From Craterostigma plantagineum (lineage: Eukaryota > Streptophyta > Magnoliopsida > Lamiales > Linderniaceae): a DNA stretch of 64,000 nt. The translations under genes were made by a program, and so were the position numbers. The stretch spans positions 25,788 through 89,787 of the forward strand of contig JAPQWV010001410.1 in NCBI GenBank assembly GCA_027422505.1, given 5' to 3'. This document shows positions 1-12,325 of this stretch, piece by piece (positions within the stretch are counted from its first letter, which is position 1; the number at the start of each line of letters is the position of its first letter). Under the pieces are notes generated by a model, which did not search any database, was not told the DNA's origin, and saw only the letters and a list, made by a program, of their open reading frames with translations.

Positions 1-102
1 TCTTGAGACGTCGATTCTCGATAAAGTCTACGCGCGTCTCGATGCGTCCACCGCCGACAAAGGGAAAGGTGTGGCCCGGAGACGCCACCTCCGACTCAAG
101 AT

Positions 103-1911
103 GTGGACGCTGAAGCCATTCTCTCTGCCATCTCCGCGAAGGAGCTCTTCTACCTCCTACGAGCAAGATTCGAGTCGATGACGGAGCTCGACGACGAGGA
201 ACGGCAGATGAAGAGAATGATGACTCAGCCCATGACTTGCCGCGCTCAGGGCGAGTCCAGCGGGATCAGACGCGACGATCAAGACGATGATCAAGATCGC
301 CGCGAGGGGGAGAATAGGCAGCTAGGCCAACAATCCCAAGGACTCACTCACACGACTCCGTCCTCCTCCTCCGGGCCTGAAACAACGCCCATAACAGAAA
401 CCTCACACCCCACTAGCCAAAAATCCCACCTTATTAACCCTGAGTCACTAGCCAAATCACCCTCACCACCATCCACTACCGTCTCCAAAACTCTAATCGT
501 CACATCGACGTTAGAGACCACCCCCACACCGTCTCCACCCACAGTCTCCGAACCTCTAACTATCACATCGATGTTAGAGGCCACCACCACACCTACACCA
601 CCCGACACCCAAATCTTCCTTGCCAAAACCATCACCACAACTGAACCACCAGAATCTCCACCACAACCATCCCCACAATCCACAAACTCTTCCGACGCAA
701 CACCCTCGCCACCACACAGCGACACTCCTCTCAACACCGACCCCAACGTAGCTCCCGAGGACGTCTACTGCGCACAGAACGAGATCGAAGCCTACATCTT
801 CAACGATGAATGGCTGTACACACCCGTCGATGCAGTAGCAGCCAGGAAGCTGGTGGAAAACGCTCGACGTCTGCTGATGGAAGCCTCACTAACGCTGATC
901 AACACAGCAGACAACGAGGACGGAGAGGAGTACGACGCTGAACCGGCCGAGCTTGAGGACATCCTGCAATTCCAAGCGCAGCAAACTGAGGCCCCTGCTG
1001 CTCAAACGGATGTACCCACGGTGGATATACCGGAAGCACCGTGGGAAAACAAAAAGATCACCGCACCGTTTCAAGAAGAGATCAGGAAGAGGATCTGGCG
1101 ACGCAAGGAGCACATCATCACCACCTTCGACGAGTATGAGCTGATGAACATCCAAAGTTGGAGCGAGAGAAAGAAGCAACTCTATCGATGGAGCCTTCTG
1201 TGCCACAAATGCACAAATAGGACGCTATCCGATGAGGAAAACATCGCTCAGGAAATGAGTCGGACCCCCATCTGCAAAGTCACTGACCTCCGCCAAGAGT
1301 CCAAAGGACCTGTCCATTACCCAGTATTCACGGTAATGAGGCAGGATGAGAGCTACTGTGAAGTCAGTGAGGCGGACTTCAAGTTTCTGCGCCTGGGCGA
1401 CCTGTACAGCATGCTGGAATCCATGAAGCAGTTCAGACTCGTCCTCAGAAGTTCTGGACATCTCATACGTGCTGAACCGGTCACCATGGGATATGTGGCT
1501 ATCAAACGCCACATGCTCCGACAGGTCAGATTCTTCGCCACCCACGATCTGCAGATGGCGGTGGAGCACAACCTGAAGAAGGTGAATCTGACTCGCCCAT
1601 CTTTCAAGAACGCGGACGACTACCGAGAGGGCGATGTGATCGACGGAGACGATCCGGCGGTCGCCTACTCGAACTATAAGGGAAAGATGAGGATGCTGCG
1701 CTGCTCTGAAGTGGCAAAGTTCTCGGATGGAACGCTCACCATCATCCAAGACAAACTAATGAAGATCTGCCGCATACTTTCAGAAGAAGATCCTCTCTGC
1801 CGATCCAAGTTCGCGAAGCTCATTGACGCTATAGCTAATCGATTGGTACTTCGAAGGAACCTCCGCGCCTTCGAGTTCAAGCTAGGGCTTCGCGACACAC
1901 TCACACGCTAA
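103..1911 (+). CDS. Extra ORF of an LTR retrotransposon, 602 codons
   Basis: A long ORF ends just before a polypurine tract and an LTR, so it is the 3'-most ORF of a retrotransposon whose pol lies outside the window. The first codon at 103 is GTG, not ATG. The frame is open back to a stop at 22-24, while another frame is open from base 2 (beginning LETSILDKVYARLD), which suggests a frameshift near 70-100 and a protein that began further left. Residues about 65-215 are rich in Pro, Thr and Ser and contain a 21-residue tandem repeat. The remaining two thirds are charged and look globular. I see no integrase, RT or RNase H motif. Envelope-like or other accessory ORFs occur in this position in some plant copia lineages such as Sireviruses. 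Function is unknown. Confidence 0.6.
   Translation: MDAEAILSAISAKELFYLLRARFESMTELDDEERQMKRMMTQPMTCRAQGESSGIRRDDQDDDQDRREGENRQLGQQSQGLTHTTPSSSSGPETTPITETSHPTSQKSHLINPESLAKSPSPPSTTVSKTLIVTSTLETTPTPSPPTVSEPLTITSMLEATTTPTPPDTQIFLAKTITTTEPPESPPQPSPQSTNSSDATPSPPHSDTPLNTDPNVAPEDVYCAQNEIEAYIFNDEWLYTPVDAVAARKLVENARRLLMEASLTLINTADNEDGEEYDAEPAELEDILQFQAQQTEAPAAQTDVPTVDIPEAPWENKKITAPFQEEIRKRIWRRKEHIITTFDEYELMNIQSWSERKKQLYRWSLLCHKCTNRTLSDEENIAQEMSRTPICKVTDLRQESKGPVHYPVFTVMRQDESYCEVSEADFKFLRLGDLYSMLESMKQFRLVLRSSGHLIRAEPVTMGYVAIKRHMLRQVRFFATHDLQMAVEHNLKKVNLTRPSFKNADDYREGDVIDGDDPAVAYSNYKGKMRMLRCSEVAKFSDGTLTIIQDKLMKICRILSEEDPLCRSKFAKLIDAIANRLVLRRNLRAFEFKLGLRDTLTR
478..603 (+). repeat. 63-bp tandem duplication inside the retrotransposon ORF
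   Basis: Two 63-bp units (478-540 and 541-603) keep the frame and encode related 21-residue segments, TVSKTLIVTSTLETTPTPSPP-like and TVSEPLTITSMLEATTTPTPP-like. They lie in the Pro/Thr-rich part of the ORF. Confidence 0.8.
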
Positions 1912-1957
1912 TCCACCACCGCTACGCTCAAGATTCAAGACTCCCAACAATTGACAC

Positions 1958-1969
1958 AAAGGGGGAGAT
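1958..1969 (+). promoter_or_regulatory. Polypurine tract of the left retrotransposon
   Basis: The purine run aaagggggagat lies directly before a TGTTAGG LTR start. This is the usual plus-strand primer position in plant copia elements. Confidence 0.75.
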
Positions 1970-2264
1970 TGTTAGGATATTTAATTGATTGTGTCAATAG
2001 TTTAAGTCTTGGGATTAATTTTGTAATTATCTTTAGCTTGGGCTTTAGACAAGATTGTAATTAATTAATATTTAGTGATTGGGCCTTAATATACCTAGGG
2101 TTAATGTGGTATATAAGGTGTTACCAACTCACTTTTGAAAGTAATCAAAGATCAAAGGCTTATCCAAATTTTTCACACACTACACACAATCAAAGGTGAG
2201 AATACTCCCTTTTCATTCCATTAAAGCCTCTTTGATTCCTTGTTTGGTGCATTCTGGACCAACA
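1970..2264 (+). mobile_element. 3' LTR of the left-end retrotransposon
   Basis: The LTR starts TGTTAGGATAT right after the polypurine tract. It has a TATA-like tatataagg at about 2111. The best right end is ...CCAACA at 2264, giving imperfect TGTTRG/CCAACA termini; an alternative end is ...CACACA at 2188. The 5' LTR is outside the window, so the TSD cannot be checked. Confidence 0.6.
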
Positions 2265-3480
2265 GAGTTTATAATCTCGACCCCTTCTCTTGGATAAATA
2301 ATGATGGATACCGTTGCTATCATAGTTGACTTTTTTTAATACAGAGCCGCAAAATTGTGTAAAGAGTTGGAACATAGACAAATTAAACTGTACCAGTTAC
2401 CCTCCATACTCAATGTTTGCAGCGCCCCGTTTCTTATTACCTTTTTACGCATCTATTAAATACTCTCATAAAATTTTTCGTGTTTCATAATCTTTCAAGT
2501 TCAATTAATAAACCAGTGTGCCCATCTGATCGAATCACTTACACATAATATACATATATGCACATATCCTGACTGTCAGCATAAGACAACTGTTGATACT
2601 TTTTCTTAGTCTATATGCAAACGATGAACAGGAATCAGGAGGAGAGCATAGTTGGTCAACCTTGAATCCATGCTTTATATGAGGTTGCGCTCTAAGATGC
2701 CTGCTAGGTATCTACAGCAACTGTGAAGACAACTATTCATATGATCGCACATGTCATTAAATAACCGTACAATAATAAACTGTAACATGTAACATTCAAT
2801 TTCCATCGATATTCTCGTAAAACATTTCAATCATATATTCAATCACGTAACCATTGTTCATAAGATCCGATCAAATGCAATTATGTATGCTCATTTACTT
2901 TTGATACTTCCGTTATGAACCGGCTAGACTCGAACTATCAACCATGTAGGTGCCCATGCATGGGACTAGGTGGCATTTCTGTATGTAGTGCCTGTACAGG
3001 ACTCTGTCATTCCCTATTTGTAGGGACGTAACCGTAGCATCAGTATTATCCAGTGTCACAGCAGTCATAACGATTTCTCCTTTTTCCTTTTTATATGTAT
3101 GCAAATGGTATACAAATAACCCTGTATGACACATATATCATAAATTTATCGAGTCGCATATCGCATAAGAACACATTGTAGCAATATAAATCAAGTCAAA
3201 CCATATAACACATTTATCATGAAGTCATTGATCAATCAATTCATATATAGCACATAAGATGCATGTTGCATATCACACTCACAAATTTAGCTTAAAATCC
3301 CGTTCTTTACTCGACCTTGTCCTTTGCCTTTTTCGGAATCCTGAAGATATTATGTTTGATAAATATGAGATCCCTAAAATGACGTGTTTGCGTGATGTGC
3401 ATGCTTTATTATGCCCAGACTTCTTCTTTACTAACCTCTCTCCCCAAAAAATATATTTAGTTGCAAAGAAACTTCACTGA
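2265..3480. other. AT-rich stretch without a recognisable gene
   Basis: Only short, low-quality ORFs occur here. No domain, tRNA or transposon terminus was recognised. It is probably old, decayed repeat or plain intergenic DNA. Confidence 0.5.
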
Positions 3481-3569
3481 AGACCCGTAATTACATTGTA
3501 CCGAAAAGTTGTGAAATGCCAAAAACATTGTTAAATATCGAAAAGTTCTTGATGAAGCCAAAAACTGCC

Positions 3570-3813
3570 TGTTTGGTTGGGAGGATAGGTTTAGATGGTA
3601 TTAGTTTTAGTTGGGTTTATATAATGGAGAGTATGAGTATTTTGAGGTGTTTGGTTGGCGGGTTTAAATAATGATGTTCCATATATTTGGTAGCTAGATT
3701 TAGATGGCATTAAACTTAATTAAGTTAAATTACGAACCTACCCTTATTTTGTTCTGATTGGACATATGGTCCTAATTATGGATGGTTATGTCCGGAAGGA
3801 GAGATGGATTAGG

Positions 3814-3849
<36 letters not shown>

Positions 3850-4024
3850 GGTTTAATTTTTTTAAATAAAAGAAGATAAGAAAAAAAGAAATAAAAGGAT
3901 AAAATTGTGTAAGATGGGTGGGATTAGGTAAAGGTAGGGGAGGAGATATCTTTTATTAATACCTTATTAGAGGTATTAAGGGGGTATTAGCCAATTCTCC
4001 CTTTAATAATCCCCGAACCAAACA
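3570..4024. mobile_element. MITE-like insertion with TGTTTGGTT ends
   Basis: The left end TGTTTGGTTGGG matches the inverted right end CCCGAACCAAACA with one mismatch. The motif array on both sides resumes outside it. It contains an (AG)n microsatellite and no coding potential. No clean target-site duplication was found, so the family is not assigned. Confidence 0.45.
3816..3845. repeat. (AG)n microsatellite
   Basis: About 15 AG dinucleotides in a row, inside the MITE-like element. Confidence 0.9.
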
Positions 4025-4600
4025 CTACTTTAATAAATTCTAACCCCCTAATCCCACCTAATAAGTGATGCCGAAAACTTCCATAAGACACCGAAGACTT
4101 TGGTAAGAATGCCGAAAAATATGATTTGCCGAAAAACATGTTGATTCCGAAAACTTTCAAGTGAGCCGAAAACTTTAGCAGGCAATGCCGAAAACTTTCA
4201 TGTGACCTCAAAAACTTTGTAAGGTTGCCGAAAACATGGAGCATGCCGAAAACTATGTGAGCTTTGCCGAATACATGGGAGCATGCCGAAAACTTAGAGA
4301 ACCTCGCCGAAAAGTTTCTATATGCATGCCGAAAACTTCTATATTGCCAAGAATTAAACAATGCCGAAAACTTCTAGGGTCACGAAAACTTTCTTATTTT
4401 TTGGAAACTTGTGGGTGACGAAACTTCTTGTCATATCGAAAAATTACATGCTATACCGAAAACTTCATGCACAAAAGTAAGGTGCCAAAAGCTTATGTGA
4501 ATGTACAGAAAACATGTGAGCTTACTGAAAACTTCCTAATTAATCACTCTATTCCGAACTCCAAAGTATAAATCTACCGAAAACCCTAAGACACCTAAAT

Positions 4601-5159
4601 CAGCTAAATGCTAAAGGTGTTCATGTATCGAAACTATCTACCAACCAAAAATACTTTAAACCACCTGGGCATAAAGACTCGAACACTTTTAAGTACCAAC
4701 ATGTTCTAATACCGAAAGTTATCTAAATAAGCATGTACACAACCTTATCAACAATCTGGGAAAAACCCTAACATATTCAAGGTCACGGAAACCTCACATA
4801 ATTCACCTTACGTCCGAGTTTCGAGTGTGTTGAGGATTTAAGCTTGCCTGAATTTTTGTTGTTCTTTTTCTCCTCTCGTTCAAAAGTTTGCTCTTGATTT
4901 TACGTCTGTTCTTGTTTGCAATCCACGAGAGGTTTTACTTAACGGAATGTTGTGGATATATATCATAAAAAGGTGATTTGACAAGTTACCTCTAATGTTA
5001 AATAATCTTCAAACCCTAAATCGAAAGTTTACTCTATATATCGAAACTTTCTTTAGGTTTGGGCATCATATCGAAAAACTTTTTACTAATAGAAGTTTAC
5101 TTTCAACTACTTATTTTCATACTAAAAAATTGTAATACGTTAGCCAAATATTATTATCA

Positions 5160-5194
<35 letters not shown>

Positions 5195-6336
5195 TGAAAC
5201 TAACTGTGTAAATGCATGAATTCGTGTAGATGCTTGATATAAGGTTTTCGTTCCTGACAATGTTTGTGCTAATATAATTGTGAAGGAAAAAATAGTTCAC
5301 TCAACTAATGTAGTGGTAGTTTTCTTACATTAATCTTATTGTTTATTTATATTTTAATTATCAAACAATCCTGGGTTATTTTATTTTTAAACAAAATGGA
5401 CATTTGGTCGTATTTAAGTGGGAATAAAGGATATTTATTTAACCAAATATAAACGATAAAGAAGGATATAATAGTATTTATCCTATAAAACTAAAATTAA
5501 CATGGTTTGGCAGTTTCACGAGGCCCCCAACCTTAATAAATAGAAAGATAAGGAGGACATTTTTGGGACATATGAAGAAAATTTAACGGGCCTAATAAAA
5601 TTTAGGGGAAAAGGCCATGACTCCTCAGTTGCAACTGTAGCCCAGTTTAGTATAACTTGAGGTAAGCCCAATTCTAAAGAGCCCACGCTGCTTATCAAAA
5701 TGGTGTTTGTTACCTATTTAAATGTTCGGATATGCCCCATTAATGAGAACTAGTATATTCACCACACCACGTCCTATTTACATATGTGCAAATATCAAGT
5801 TATTATATATTTTAATATTAATTAACTTATTAAAAAAAAGTCAATTAAGGATAAATTAAGAAACTAAAATATTGGGGGTAAAATTCTTAAAAATATACTT
5901 ATTTGACAGACCTAAAAGTAGTTTATACTCACGCCTCTCCCTTAATATATTAGAATTGATTATAAAAAGGAATGGAAAACAAATCTTCTTGCAACAATTA
6001 TTATTTTTTCATCTTAGTTTGAATGCAGATATTCTATACTTAAGTGTATAAAGAAGCACGGACAATTCTATGGACATTCCCATTAATTCTATTTGAACAC
6101 CTCTAATTAATATTTTCCACTTATTGATATGTAACGTGAACCACTAAATTGTTTTTTATTAATAATTTTCTCCGTTTCCATTAAAAGTGATTATCTTTTT
6201 TTACTCTCCTAATTAGTATATAACAGATATGTAAAATCATTAGATTATTCTGGATTTATTATTCTGTCCACTTTCATTAAACAAATATATTTGCTAAAAT
6301 TCATTAATGACAACGAATCACCCCGAACGAACGGTA
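4601..6336. other. AT-rich intergenic stretch
   Basis: No gene was recognised. A remnant of a Stowaway-like terminus (ctccgtttccattaaaa) is visible near 6171, without a matching partner. The (AT)n run at 5162-5192 is listed separately. Confidence 0.5.
5162..5192. repeat. (AT)n microsatellite
   Basis: About 15 uninterrupted AT units. Confidence 0.9.
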
Positions 6337-6449
6337 CCAATTTTATTATTTTTTTTGGTAAACTGAAAGTTTCACACGTGGCAAATCGTGTTTACATCAC
6401 AGCTCCTCCCAGACAAACAACCCTGTTAGCATTCACAAAAGAGAAAAGT

Positions 6450-9400
6450 GAACTAATCTGAACTAAACCTGAAGTTAGCAATCTGCTTTACATAGCTGAA
6501 ACTCTGCAACCTGAGAACCATTTCCCTTTTGATCATACATGAAAGCTGTTCCGCACTACAAGATCCTGCTTCGTGCACTCGTCTATTGCGCTCACACCAC
6601 ACATGATGGATTGTTTGCAGCATACAAGCCACACTAATACGATGGCCTGCATCTCTTTCCTTCCCGCCCCTATCAACCACTTGCACAAGTCATCAAAGGA
6701 CTGTACCAAGTCCCCAATTTGCAGCCAAGGCATTGATCCTTCTTCACCTGTTGGCTAAATTGGCACGTCAGAACAAATGTTCCACAGACTCTTCACCTAT
6801 ATCACAGAGCCTACAGTTTTTATTGAGTATAGGCATGCCCCATTTACACAGTCTATCTACCGTTAACAACCTTCTCTGCACAACCAACCATAGTAGAAAA
6901 GAGTGCCTGGGAAAATTAAGCCTGTTCCAGACCGCTCACAGTAGGGGAAAGGAGGGATTCCCTTTCAGCCAATCACATCCACTGCTAACTGTATATACCC
7001 CATCCCTTGCAGGTAACCATTTACAGCCTGAATATCCCAATCGAAACTTTTCCTTGAGTCGATTAAGCTTCCTCCAGTGCCAACTGGAGTCAGCCGCCGG
7101 ACTAAAATCCTAGAAGTTGGTTCCCTTTAAGTAAATTACATTCACCCATTTGATCCACGGGGAATCCACTGCCAGTGTAATATCCCATAGCTGTTTCCCA
7201 GCCAGTGCAGTATTCCAAGTAGCACAATCCAGTATATTCAATCCTCCTTGTTTCTTTGGGCAGCAAACACTATCCCAATTAAACAGTGGAACACATTTGC
7301 CATGAGTTTTCCTCCCCCATAGGAATTCCTTGCAAATTCTATCAACATCTTTTGGCACAGCCTTGGGCAATACGGAACCCCAGTAGCCGTGGATAGACAT
7401 AGGACAGCATTAATAAGACATAATCTGCCAGCATATGAGAGATTATGAGTGGCCCAACACTGAATTCTGGCTGTGATTTTTTCCACGAGTGCTTGGCAAG
7501 AACTTTTACTCCATCTAACTGGGGATAGAGGTACTCCCAAGTAGCGCATAGGATAACCTCCCAGCTTGAATCCCGTGGTCTGAAGAATCTGCTCAGCCAC
7601 CTCTCTAGAAGTACCCGCAAGGTATATACTGGACTTTTGCAGATTAGCATCTAGACCAGAGACCTGTTGGAAGTTCTTGAGAGCTTCCATCACCACTGAT
7701 ACAGCTCCATTGCTTCCTTTGCAGAAGATCATAAGATCATCTGCAAAGCAGAGATTCACCAAGTTGACCTGCTTACACATAGGATGAAATCTGAAATTGG
7801 GAGTCTTGGAGGACAGCTGTAGCAGTCTAGTAAGGTACTCCATGGAAATAACAAAAAGTAGAGGGGAGACAGGGTCTCCCTGTCTCAGGCACTGTGCTCC
7901 TTTAAAAGCCCCAGAGGTAGACCCATTAATGGACACCGAGTAAGAGACCGTGCACACACACTCCATGATCCATGCCACAAATTTCCTGGGAAATCTAATC
8001 AACAGAGCCAATTTTCCTGAAAACCCCAATCCAATGTATCATACGTTTTCCTAATATCAACTTTCATAAGGGCCCGGGCTGAGGTATTCTTCTCTTATAC
8101 AATCTGAGAAGGTCCTGGCATAATAATACATTGTGCACAATTGATCTTCCCTCTACCAAGGCACTTTGGTTAGCGTGGATGATCTTAGGGAGCAGAGGCT
8201 TGATTCGGCTACACAACAACTTGGCAATGCATTTATACAATGTATTGCAACAAGCTATTGGTCTGAATTCCTGTGCTGTGCTGGGATGGGGCACTTTAGG
8301 AATGAGACAGAGCACGGTTTTTATTCAGGCTAGGAGCCAATTTACCAGTGTTAAAAAATTCAAGAACAGCACTAGTGACTTGTTCCCCCACAACTCTCCA
8401 AGCTTGCTTGAAGAAGTCACTGCCATAGCCATCCGGGCCAGGGGACACATCTGAGTGAATTGACTTAATCGCAGCACAGACCTCACCCTGTCAAATGGTT
8501 TATTGAGGCTCAGTTGATCTTCCAGTGTAAGAAGATACCCCTCTTCAGCCACCCTCTGATCCAAACTGCTCTTTGTATACCTCCCTCGCCCAATACTTCC
8601 TGAAAATAAGCTGCAAAGTGGTTCTGCAGCTCCCCATTGTCTGTAATAATTCTGCCATCTTGGTCTTCTATGGCAAAAATTCGGTTGGAATAGTTCCTCT
8701 GTTTAATTCTTGCATGGAAGAATGCTGAATTCTGATCCCCTTCAGCTAACCATCTGGTTTTAGCCTTTTGCCGCAGGAATTTATCACTAGCCACACTTAA
8801 GAAGCCAAATTCTGCTCTTACTGCCTGCTCTCTAGCTAGAAGAACTGTGTTTAGAGGGTCAGCATGAAGGGCTGATTGTATTTCCTCTAGCTTCTGTCTG
8901 ACCTGCTCAGTATTGGTAGTAATGTTAGAAAACATAGTCCTGTTTAAGGCCCTAAGGGGCCTCTGCGGTTTGGACAGATTCCAACAAACATTTCCTCATA
9001 GCTGATCCATCCTTAGAACACCATTGGTCCTTCACTAAGCTCAAGAAGGTAGGGGCATTGACCACATGTTGAAGTACTTGAATGCTCTCCTTGGCCCTTG
9101 AGATAGAGCAGCAGTCCTGCGCACAATCGGGTATGATCTGACACCCCCTCTTGAAGAATATCAGTAAAGTGATCACTAAAGTTAGTTAACCAGGCTGTTT
9201 GGCAAAGGCCTAGTCAAGTTTGCTCCATATTCTCTTCTCGTGGCTCTGTTTATTGGTCCAAGTAAACTGGCAACCAGTCCTTTTTATCTCCTGAAGTTGG
9301 CAACATTGCAGACAGGAGTTAAATTTCCTGAATTCTAAGGCTGAGATGTCTGCACCCCCTAACCTGTCTTCAAAGCTTCTTATGTTATTGAAATCTCCCA

Positions 9401-9917
9401 ATACCATCCACGGCTCAGAGAGATTAGCCCCAATTGCAACAAGATTTCCGATAGTTTTGCTCTAGCATTTAGCTCATTGTGGCCATAGATCACAGTTAGA
9501 TAGGTTATGAAGGCTTTATTCTTCAAGACCTTGAAATGAATGTGTTGGTCAGACTTTGACAAAATTTCCATCTCAGTACCCACCCCTCCACACCACAATT
9601 ATTCTGCCACTCGGGGATCACTGAGATTGTGACAGAAATCCATCCTCCGAAATTCTGCTTACTGTGCTATTTACAGTATCTGCTTTTAGTTTTGTTTCTA
9701 GCAAACACATGATATTTATTCTATGTTTATTGCAGAAAAGAGTCACCTCTCTCTCCTTTGCAGGGCCATTAAGACCCCTCACATTCCATGAGGCGCTTCT
9801 ATCCATTATCACCTCTGAAACCCTCTGCTTGGGAGGGGTGTGACCTTGTCCTAGAGCTATATCCTTCTCACTCAACGAGGGACCAAATTTGCAATTGTCC
9901 CTTAAAAGAAATAGCAT
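6450..9917 (-). pseudogene. LINE ORF2 remnant: endonuclease + reverse transcriptase
   Basis: Reading down the minus strand, an APE-type endonuclease segment contains SWNVRGLNGPAKE and LLETKL (about 9800-9680) and GDFNNI (about 9400). A linker with KTRWLAEGDQNSAFFHARIK follows (about 8750). The reverse transcriptase has IPKVPHPSTAQEFRPIACC (about 8300), QGDPVSPLLFVI (about 7890) and the catalytic FADDL motif (about 7740). The last piece (6686-6453) has VWCERNRRVHE, typical of the zf-RVT-like end of plant LINE ORF2. At least six frame changes separate these blocks. The protein would nick the target and copy its RNA into DNA; this copy cannot. Confidence 0.85.
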
Positions 9918-10207
9918 GATCTAACAATTCCACCAATTTATTAATTTAAAATCGTATTCTCGAGCTGAGATGGACAAAAAATACTATCTTATTGACGAAC
10001 TATTAATTATCGAGTTTCTAGTGTTGTCTTTTATTTTATTTTGTGCAGTTTATTTATGCAGTGAAAAGAATATAGGGATTGATTTTAATAAAATTCGGTT
10101 GGATGGATGATGGTCTAAGAAATTAACAAGCAAGTGCAACGATTTCAATGAAAGCTGGTATTATTAGTTTAATGCATTGAATTTTTCGGATAGGTTGACG
10201 ATCAGAT

Positions 10208-11590
10208 TCATTTGTTGTAACTTATAAGTCGGCCCAAGACTTCTAGGGCCAGTGTCTGTTGTGTCTGTTTTCTGCCCCACTCTACCAGTCTGGTGAGTTT
10301 GTGCTCGTACAGTGGTACTGCATCTGTCACAGTGGCATTATGCACTAATGTCTCAGGGAGTTTCAGGTGGCCATTGGTGTTTGCAGCCCCTGATTCATGC
10401 ACCATGGGTTTCGACATTTGCACAGTCTGCCATTCTTCTGAACCACTTTTTTGCATAGGGCCTCATCATGACCATATCCCCTACAATTCTTACACAGAAC
10501 AGGTTTCCATCATAGGAAACCTTCTGCTCTAGCAGTTGTCCCTTCTCATTAAGGAATGGATGGTATCCTTTAAGGGTTGGTTAATATCAACTTCCACAAG
10601 AATCCTAGCATAATGGATTCTCTCCTTTTTTCCTAGTGACATCATCAGTCATAATAGGTTTTCCAATCAGGCTAGAGAGTTTACTCAATGTTCTCAGTCC
10701 CCAGTATTTCAATTCGAGCTGAGGGAGTTGCACCCAAATAGGCACACTCTCTACCCCTGTTTTGCTCAACTGTGTGTCCTCAGTCCACGGGGTTAGAATC
10801 ACTGGCTTCGTATCAAATGCAGTATCTCAGATTGTATGATCCTGTCCCGAGCTGTCTTACTGCCAAACTTAGCCAAAAAACAGACCCTGTCTAATTTGCC
10901 ACACATTCTGCAACCCTAATTTGTCCCATTTTCACTTCAAGAAGCCAGCCATGACTCCATAGGGTGGGTTTGCCCCGAGCACATAACACAACAATGCAGA
11001 TTCCCAATGTCCGACTTCCTCCTGAATCTCCTCCATCTCCACCATGCCTATCGCTTGCCCTTTCTCAGTAATTGGCTCAACATACGTGAGTCGATTATCC
11101 TGATTTCTTAGTAACTTGGCATTGAACTTGATCCACGGACTACTCTCAACATCCTGTTCAGCTATATGAGTGTTCGATTTCGCCCAGTTTTGGCCACTCC
11201 TCCTCCAATTGAGCATCACCAACCAAGCGGATTGAAGAGTTACCCAATGGAACAGTACGCCGCCCTTCCTCGGACAATTGCTCCCTCAGATGGCTGCAAT
11301 TACGAGGTGGTGTGGTCAATTTGTCCCTTACAATGCTCAATTTGCCATCATTAGATGCCGTTCGACGATTCGCACCAGTCACCAATGGTACAGTGCTCCT
11401 CGAGTTCACAGATGCGCTCCCCGCACATCTGCTTGTTATCACTAGTGCATTTCGGTGTCTCAGTCAGGATCTCATCGGCAGGGGGCGTCGTCGTCACCAC
11501 CGTGACCGGCGGCGCCCTCTGTGTCACCGCTAGTCTCTTCTTCGCCATGGCAGAATCAGAGAAAATTGGCGCAAGTTGCTTTTGGGACAT
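10208..11590 (-). pseudogene. LINE ORF1 remnant (DUF4283 / gag-like)
   Basis: The minus-strand pieces include MSQKQLAPIF at the start, a DUF4283-type block with HWESALLCYVLGANPPYGV (about 11000), and a following block with VPIWVQLPQLELKYWG (about 10730), which in plant LINE and LINE-like ORF1 proteins lies between DUF4283 and a CCHC knuckle. The family is an RNA-binding, gag-like protein. Frameshifts at about 11160, 10930 and 10600 break it. Confidence 0.75.
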
Positions 11591-11894
11591 AGTTTTCTGT
11601 ATTTTCTACTTACCTTATTAATTAAAAAAGTTACTAATAAATAATTTTTCTTTTTGCCATTGGGACATATACATCGGTTGATTTTTGCCTACTTGCCTTG
11701 TTGCCTATTTTATCATTGATTTTCAATACATTTTTTGTCAAGATAACCGGCTACCACCTATCAGTTGTAAAGTGGAGAATTGAAACTAAATCGTTCTTGA
11801 CCAAGGTTCACTTCCACTTTAGGCCCTTCAAAATCTAATGACCACGTCCGATCCGATGGAAAAATAATTCCCTTTGATAAATTAATTTAATTAA

Positions 11895-12325
11895 GGGGTC
11901 TTTACATATAAGTACTTAGTTGGATAAAAACTTGTAATTTACCATGTCAGGATTTTTTTATATGTAGGTACCTAACAAAATAAATTTTTTGCACATAGGT
12001 ACCTGATCCCCGAAAGTACACCATTCAACACATTTGGGGACCCTATATCAACACATTTGGGTACCCTATATAACAGAAAAATGCTACGACGTATGCTATA
12101 TTTAGGTACACCCTATGTAACACACATGTATGCCGTAGTACGACTTATGCTATATTAGGTACCTTATATCAACTTGTTTATGGTACGCAATATACACACA
12201 GGAATGTACGACATTGACTAAAGAACTGGTAAAAATTAGATCGGGTACCTATCTGTAAAATTTTCTGACATGGGTACCTATGTGTAAAAATTCTATCCAA
12301 TTGGGTATTTTTCTATAGATTCACC
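11895..12325. mobile_element. Palindromic MULE-type MITE
   Basis: The two ends are imperfect inverted copies: the left has acttagttggata then catgtcagg and taggtacct, and the right has the same blocks inverted (tatccaattggg, ctgacatgggtacct). The flanks tttaattaa (11886-11894) and tttagttta (12326-12334) agree at 7 of 9 bases, as expected of an old 9-bp MULE duplication. It has no coding potential. GGTACCTA-type motifs recur inside it. Confidence 0.55.

Larger units (their letters stand above)
3500..4600. repeat. Degenerate CCGAAAACTT interspersed motif array
   Basis: The motif GCCGAAAACTT or close variants recur about every 15-40 bp; a dozen clear copies lie between 4069 and 4375, with looser ones from about 3500 and out to about 4600. 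The spacers vary, so this is not a simple tandem satellite. On the minus strand the motif reads through as repeated KFSA/KVFG/FRH-like peptides (4361-3987), which I take to be a by-product. The array is interrupted by the insertion at 3570-4024. Confidence 0.6.
6337..11600 (-). mobile_element. LINE (L1-type non-LTR retrotransposon), decayed
   Basis: On the minus strand the order is ORF1 (DUF4283-like, 11590-10208), then ORF2 with endonuclease, reverse transcriptase and a C-terminal segment (9917-6453), then an A-rich 3' tail read at about 6356-6337. This is the standard plant L1 layout. Both ORFs are broken by many stops and frameshifts, so the copy cannot mobilise itself. I did not find a convincing target-site duplication. 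The 5' end is placed just above the first ATG of ORF1 and is approximate. Confidence 0.85.

Noticed and set aside
348..746. Gly/Val-rich minus-strand ORF of 132 codons
   Set aside because: It is the mirror of the Pro/Thr-rich repeat region of the plus-strand retrotransposon ORF; the composition follows from that.
3987..4361. 124-codon minus-strand ORF with repeated KFSA/VFG
   Set aside because: It is produced by the CCGAAAACTT repeat array; no start context, homologue or domain supports a protein.
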